This document shows positions 57,876 through 64,000 of a stretch of DNA of 64,000 nt, in pieces (position 1 is the stretch's first letter; the number at the start of each line of letters is the position of its first letter). Under the pieces are notes generated by a model. It had not been told where the DNA came from and ran no database searches. It saw nothing but the letters and a program-made list of their open reading frames with translations. Location of the stretch: positions 133,381,988 through 133,445,987 of the forward strand of contig JASDDO010000001.1 in the NCBI GenBank assembly GCA_030015575.1. The letters are read 5' to 3'. The stretch comes from Agapanthus africanus. Lineage: Eukaryota > Streptophyta > Magnoliopsida > Asparagales > Amaryllidaceae. A program made the translations under genes and the position numbers.

Positions 57876-60041
57876 TGTTAGTTATATGTATGCCCTAGAG
57901 GCCATTACTGTACATACGATGTATATTGTAATGGATGCTTGGACATATATAGGGAGGACTTTCTTGCTCGACATGATAGTATGCTATCTGGTTGTACTTT
58001 ATCTTAACATGTACTCTGATTGTCTCTATATTACATGTTGATAAAGCCCTTAGGATAAGTACTCGATTACTGGGACTATGATGAGATCATACTAGTGGGG
58101 CCACGGTAGTCGACGAGTACATCCTATAACTGTTCCTAGTCGAGGGTGTATCGAGACAGGGCATCAATGCACCAGAGTAGACTAGCGTATACGCATCTTG
58201 ACCCATATGATGGGCGATGGATGATCCCATATCCATCGGTGTTTGACATCAAGGATGGTGTACGGGTGCTCAGTGGAGACTGGGTACACTGGACGGACTC
58301 GCCGAGAACTCCCAGATGGTATTATACCATACGTCAGATGGCAGTTCTCCGGTGACACTGGTACAGAGTAGTCTGTTGACACGAGATCGTCATAGAGTCT
58401 TGTGTGATTCCCACTGTGCTTTGATTTCCATCATACCACATCCAAGAGGGCATGCAAAAAGGTGGCTTTTGGGTACAGTCCCGAATCACATGGAGGCAAT
58501 GAGCGATAGGAGGGGATTCGTCTCTCCCGGTATAGGGAGTTGATGTTGTGCTGTGTTCGATTGGCTATAACCGGAAATCCCTGGCCAGGGTTGCTGAGAT
58601 TTACTGGTAAGTGTTATCAGTAGTTTCTCAAACTGTTATAGACCTCATATCGACACGACTTATCGAGCTACTGGGGTCTGACGTTTACCACCCCTAGGCG
58701 AGATATGCAACATATCAGACGACGAGACCGGACTGTACGGGAGTGTTACTGTTTGGATTCACAGGAGAATGTACAGGCTTGCTTGTTGATCTTGAGCGCT
58801 CAATACCTGGGTAGCTGTTACGTTTAGCTGACCGCTTGCAGCTTGTGGGTGATTGATATGATCATCACCTACTGCCGGCGTATTCACGATTCTTTAGAGT
58901 CCTACACAGAGGTTTCTTGACTCAGGCAAAACGGAGTAGGGGCACATATGTAATATGTGCGGGACCGAGGATAATGCGATATGTGATACCGTATTATATT
59001 CTCGCGATATTTGATATCAGCCGGGTCATCGGATCAAGTGTTGATTCGATGAATCGGTACGGATAAATATTAGTCGGTTATATGCGATATAGCCGGATTG
59101 TCGGATCAAGTGTTGATTCGATAATTTAATGTATAATAATATATTTGATATATTAAATTGCATTAACTAATATTTGCTCACTAAAAGATTCTTTTTCTCA
59201 CTCGGGTAATATATTGATATATATGCGATATATGTTAATTGTATTATTTTATTTGGTTACAATAAATATTATATATATGATATATAATATTGTAACATGA
59301 TATGATAAATAATGCAACATGTTTAGTGGAGATTAAACAAGATTAGGGTTTGATTTGGGTTAATGGTTTCTAGATGATTCTAGAAGGTTTTTGTTTTGTC
59401 ATGATAAAGATATTTTCAAGTGAGTCATTCTTAACTCAACCCAAAACCCTAACCCTTGGTTAATTCTCTACAATGGTTAAGTGAACCATGGTTGCATAAT
59501 TGATCATTATCTCCTTTTCCTATTCATCACAAAAGGATTAACAAATATTGTTCATCTTCTTCCTTCATTCTTTGATGAAAAAAAGCTTTCTTGATTTTTC
59601 CAAGTGATGAATAATTGTGAGAAAAAGATAAATAAATAGAGTAAAAATCCTACTTCATCATCCTCATCTTCCCTTGCCATTTAGATGAGGGTGTTCACAT
59701 CATTTCATGAGTGTTAGCTTGTGTTAAAGAAACTTCAAGGTAGATCATCTTAGTATCGAAGATCGGAAGCAAAGGTTGCATCTTTCTCTTCGTGGAACCT
59801 CTCGAGAGTCCGGATCCCGATGATCACAGCGAAGAGACCACAACACGGAGCATATGAAGTGAAGGACCGGATCTACAAAGGTTGTAATCCCTCTCACTTA
59901 GTGTTAAAGTGTTTAGCATGCTAGTTTTCGCCTAATCTCTAGTTTAAAGTTCCGTATTCGGGTTGTTCGGCACGGCTAAATTTTTATTCGGGCATGGTTG
60001 ATGCCTCGTAGACCCTTGTGCGCGTGCCTAGCAACCCTACA
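57876..60041 (+). repeat. 3' LTR of element C
   Basis: 2166 bp, TGTTAGTTATATGTATGCCC to GCAACCCTACA. Stem-loop at 58304-58349 (GAGAACT/AGTTCTC); palindrome at 58579-58590. Confidence 0.92.
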
Positions 60042-60046
60042 CCAAC

Positions 60047-63000
60047 ATCCTCTTAGATCTATCAAGATAGATCTGGATCCCCAGAATGTAAGAGACATCA
60101 CCCAGGTCTTTCATGGAGAACCTGTGTGACAAGAATCCTATGACAGATTGTAGCATAGGAATGTCATTTCCTTATCAAGAGAATGTCATCCACCGAAAAG
60201 ACGAGGAATACGACAGATCGTGCTACAATCTTACTATATATACATGGTTGATCTGGATTTTTGATAAAGTCCCATTCTTTGACCGTTTCATCAAAACAGA
60301 TGTTCCAACTCCGCGATGCCTGCTTTAGTCCATAAATGGACTTAAGCAACTTTCACACTTTCCCGCTGCTCCCACTCTGATTGAAACCTTCTGGCTGATC
60401 CATATAGACGCACTCTTCTAAATTACCATTTAGAAAAGCCGTCTTTACGTCCATCTTCCAGATCTCATAATCATGGAAGGCAGCAATGGCAAGAAGGATC
60501 CGAATGGATTTGAGCATAGCCACTGGAGAAAAAGTTTCGTCATAGTCCAAACCAGGTCTTTGACGAAAACCCTTTGCAACAAGTCTAGCCTTATAGGTTT
60601 CCACCTGTCTATCTACAACAATCTTCTTCCTGAAGATCCACTTGCATCCTATGGGTTTTACCCCATCTGGAGCAAAGTCCAAAGTACATACTTTGTTGGT
60701 GTACATGGACTCCATCTCGGTTCTCATTGCATCCAGCCATCTTATTGAGTCACCGCTCTGGATGGCCTGCTAGAAGCTAGTAGGTTCATCATTATCAATG
60801 ACGCAATCCTCTCTATCCCCGTCTATGAGAAAACCGTAGTATCTCTCAGGCGGATGAGACGGCCTACTACTCCTGTGGAGGGGTGTGGGAATGTCCTGTT
60901 CTTCTGGAACTTCTGGTTCTACCAAACTTTCAGTAGTAGTTTGTGGTTCTGGAATTTCTTCCAGTTCTATTGCGCTCCCACTTGTTTCCTTTTCTAAAAA
61001 CTGCTGTTCTAGAAAATGGGCATTACGAGAAACAAAAACCTTTTATTTCTCTGCGTAATAGAAAAAATACCCCTTGGATTTCTTTGGATATCCCACAAAC
61101 TTACACAGTACTGATCGTACCTCGAGTTTGTCCGCATACTACTTTTAACAAAAGCTGGACATCCTCATATCTTTAGATACCGAAGATAGGGTTTCTTCCC
61201 ACTCCACATCTGATATGGTGTGGTAGGCACAGTCTTGGTAGGAACCCTGTTCAAAAGATATAGAGCTGATTCTAGTGCATAACCCCAGAAAGATCGCGGT
61301 AACTCAGCATTACTCATCATGGAATGTACCATATCCAATAGGGTTTGGTTCCGTCTTTCCGATACACCATTATGCTATGGAGTGTATGGAGGAGTAACCT
61401 GAGAGAGAATTCCATCCTCTTTTAGGTAACCCAGGAAGTCGGCACTTAAGTATTCACCACCTCGATCAGATCTCAGTGTCTTGATACTTTTGCCGGTTTG
61501 GTTTTCCACTTCGTTCTTATATTCTTGGAATTTCTCAAAGGCCTCGGATTTATGTTTCATTAAGAATATGAATCCATACCTAGAGAAATCATCCGTAAAA
61601 GTAATGAAATATGAAGAACCGCCTCTTACATGTGTAGACATTGGACCACATACATCGCTGCGTATGAGTCCTAAGAGCTCGCTCGCTCTTACTCCATGTC
61701 CAGTGAATGGAGTCTTTGTCATCTTTCCTTTAAGACATGATTGATAAGTGGCATAAGATTGATATTCGAACGGATCCAAATATCCTTCTGTATGTAACTT
61801 AGTTAACCTTGTCTCATTGATGTGAGCTAGTCTACAATATCATAAGAAAGCTTGATTTATATCTGGAGACTTTCTTTCTAGTGTGTTCTGGACATTGAAA
61901 ATCTGCAATTGGTTTAACACGTATATACCGTTATCTAGTGTACCGGACCCAATCAAACCATGATTAAGGTGGATGTTAACAATATCGCTTCAAAACGTGA
62001 AATCATAACCTTCTTTTGATAACAAGGATACTGATATGATATTACACGTTAAACTAGGTACACAAAAACAGTTGCGCAAAACCAAAATATGTCCACTCAT
62101 CAATCCAATGTGATAATTCCCTACGGACACAGCAATCACGCTAGCTCCGTTAGCAACCTGGAGGGTCATATCACCAACCTTTAGCACTCTACGGTTTCTC
62201 AGTGCCTGCAATGAATTGCATATATAAGATCCTGATCCGGTATCCAATACCCAGGAAGTAGAGTTGATTGACAGACAATTTTCAATTACAAACACACCTG
62301 AAGCCGAACCACAACTTGCCTCGAGTCCTGGTTCTTGGCAATCCAAGCTTTGCAATCTTTCTTCCAATGGCCTTTCCTACGACAGTGGAAGCACTCGTCC
62401 TTTACCACTACTAGCACCGCAACCTTTGTCTTTCCCTTGACTCCCACTTTACCAACACCACCTCTCGGTTTGGTAGCGGCCTTCTTCTTCCTTCCTTTGG
62501 CCCTTGCCTTGGACCTGAAAGAGGAAGCACCACAAACAAACATAGTGGGTGTTTCCCTTGCTTTTTGCAAGGTGCCCTCTGCACTCCTCAATATATTAAG
62601 GAGTTCTGGAAGTTCAACTTCTTTACCTTGAATATTAAAATTCAAGATAAACTGGGCATAGGTGGAAGGAAAGGACTGGAGAACCAAGTCTGTATACAGC
62701 TCATTCTCTAATGTTATCCCGAGGTCCGTGAGCTCTTTAATATAACCAACCATCTTAAGGACATGTTCCCGTACAGATGATCCGACGGCCATCCTCGACT
62801 GAAACAAGTTCTTCGAGATCTCGTATCTAGCTATACGAGATTGCTCTTCATACAGTTCCTTGGTGTGGAGAAATATGGATTCAAGATCCATATCCTCGTG
62901 CCTCCTCTGATGTTCATTATTCATAGAGGCAAGCACGATGCATTTGTCCTTCGCGTAGTCTAACTCCCAATTCTTATGGATTTCCTTATCCGCTACACTG

Positions 63001-63148
63001 GATTCTGGACCTGAGACGGCAGGGGCTTTAGTAGTAAGGACATACCCCAATTTGTCATAAGTTATTGCTATCTTGACATTCCGGAACCAATCTTTATAGT
63101 TGGCCCTGTCAAAATATTTTTATCTAATAATAACTTAAGGCCAGTCAT
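60047..63148 (-). pseudogene. gag-pol: gag-pol relic of element E3
   Basis: On the minus strand: ATG at 63148 (MTGLKLLLDKN-like), with a 1-bp deletion in the GGGCCAACTAT region; gag continues in the ORF 63050-62286 (MGYVLTTKAPAVSG) with knuckle CFHCRRKGHWKKDC. A frameshift precedes the protease segment 62367-61990 (WVLDTGSGSYICN). Integrase pieces lie at 61779-61375 with HVRGGSSYFITFTDDFSRYG and RSDRGGEYLSAD. Reverse transcriptase at 60727-60353 carries KMDVKTAFLNG, and at 60349-60164 VFSVDDILLI, so the usual YVDD tyrosine is replaced by serine. Stops between pieces rule out a full polyprotein. Confidence 0.85.
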
Positions 63149-64000
63149 GTTCTGGGTCGGTGCAATTAGGAGAGAGAGAAAACACTTTAGCATAATGCTC
63201 TTGCAAGTTTAGAGTGGTTTTTAGTTTATCTAAACAAGATGGCTCCCACTGTTTCTCGAATCCTTCCTCAAACCATAAAAGAAAAACTAGTCAGGACTAT
63301 TCTTACCGTACAATACTTGCTTAACCGTTCAGGCAGGCCAGTGTCGGTATTTTGAGGGAGGTTTTACGATACTTTCACGAAGTTCCTTAATTAAATAACC
63401 TCTTTTCCCTGGGGGCGTAACCTTGCTGACACCTTTCTCGACATCTACTTGGTTTATAGCATTGATCGTTAAGTAAAAGAATCTCCTGATGAGTAGCATA
63501 TACTCACAGTAGGATCGGGATCCAAATATCATCATGTGATAAAGCTGAAGGAATCCTACCAAAATTATCACACTCCAAATGGTATGCAACTCTAGTAAGT
63601 TTCAGTTTCTTTAGAAACTCCCGATATGGATTTTTGCCCCATGCTCTTATGACCTTGGCATTGGTCAAAATGTCATAAGTCACATGTCAAGTTCTACCCA
63701 TTATTATCTTGTTAATTTGAACCCACCCGTACAAACCCCTGACGTTGGCCAAATGGCAGTACGACTGTCCCAAACCAACTCATCTATCTATGCAACAGAT
63801 GAATACCCAACAGCTACCAAACACTGTGTCTTGGCGTTGGTCAAAATACATAGCTTGAATACTACTAAATACCTAAATGAAATGACGGAGGGCTACGAAT
63901 GGTTTTGGCGAAACCGTGAACGTAGTGAACTTGATATGATCGAAGGAACCTGATAGCTTTTAAAAGGAGTGGTTTAAGCTCCGCAATTAAAAATCTGCTG
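63149..64000 (-). other. Leader of E3, partial
   Basis: First 850 nt upstream of gag; no gene. A pyrimidine tract (63168-63180) is followed by TTGCAC where A has TTGCAG. The hairpin array lies further up. Confidence 0.65.
63653..63846 (-). promoter_or_regulatory. Triple leader hairpin array of E3
   Basis: Minus-strand sites at 63846-63829 (TTGACCAACGCCAAGA), 63753-63738 (TTGGCCAACGTCAGG) and 63670-63653 (TTGACCAATGCCAAGG). Pattern A-C, G-T, A-C, as in element A. Confidence 0.65.

Larger units (their letters stand above)
50911..60041 (+). mobile_element. Copia element C, gag-less, coding-dead
   Basis: Plus-strand element: 5' LTR fragment 50911-51978, PBS, 3.0-kb leader, wrecked pol, complete 3' LTR 57876-60041. 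The 1068-bp LTR overlap differs at about eight positions (0.75%), so the insertion is recent although pol is full of stops. Its right end lies inside the pol of E3; CCAAC (60042-60046) is the expected target duplication. The left partner is lost. Confidence 0.9.
60042..64000 (-). mobile_element. Copia element E3 (gag-bearing), partial
   Basis: Minus-strand element whose pol is cut by C at 60042; it runs beyond the window end through its leader. Gag, knuckle, protease, integrase and part of reverse transcriptase are present. The rest of RT, RNase H and the 3' LTR are absent from the window, presumably deleted with the left part of C. Closest to element A in gag and in its leader hairpins. Confidence 0.85.

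Overview
The window is plant nuclear DNA made almost wholly of nested LTR retrotransposons. I recognise no host gene, tRNA, rRNA or CRISPR array. The organism looks like a flowering plant with a repeat-rich genome. The evidence is Ty1/copia elements primed by initiator-Met tRNA (PBS TGGTATCAGAGCC), copia-order polyproteins, a plant Ty3/gypsy relic, and LTRs opening with the ATGCCCTAGAGGC-type start I associate with the Angela/BARE lineage (from memory, not searched).

Layout: (1) 1-1333 and 6338-9968, a decayed + strand gypsy element (gag relic, then pol end plus long LTR), split by copia element F (1334-6337, minus). (2) 9969-10385, unassigned AT-rich DNA. (3) Copia E1 (10386-29678, minus), interrupted in its leader by the young copia A (17466-27595, plus; TSD ACATC on both sides). 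(4) 29679-30363, end of an older + strand LTR (H), then 30364-30789 unassigned. (5) An older LTR fragment G (30790-31270 and 41253-41528), split by complete copia D (31271-41247, minus; TSD GTGTG). (6) Copia B (41529-50910, plus), fused to G at its truncated left LTR and sitting in the 5' LTR of copia C (50911-60041, plus). (7) C in turn lies in the pol of copia E3 (60042 to window end, minus).

The copies fall into two classes. A, E1 and E3 carry gag (CCHC knuckle) plus pol. B, C, D and F lack gag: where A has about 890 nt between the conserved GCGACC and the protease, B has about 180 nt. B still has a complete pol apart from one TGA. C and D have wrecked coding regions, yet their LTR pairs are nearly identical (about 0.75% and 1.5-2% by eye), so they moved after losing coding capacity. 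This resembles the barley BARE1/BARE2 arrangement: a parasitic subfamily packaged by a partner's Gag.

Both classes share a very long (2-3 kb) untranslated leader with fixed landmarks after the PBS: a GC-rich stem-loop about 190 nt downstream, a long-range stem with compensatory changes, and three copies of a small hairpin (UUGRC-N4/5-GYCAA) 81-95 nt apart. In all 18 hairpins the R and Y change together (A with C, G with T). A pyrimidine-tract/CAG that looks like a 3' splice site lies just before the ORF in several copies. The LTRs share a 46-47 nt stem-loop, also with compensatory changes. These shared RNA structures are the best candidates for an undescribed system that would let gag-less copies use gag-bearing partners.
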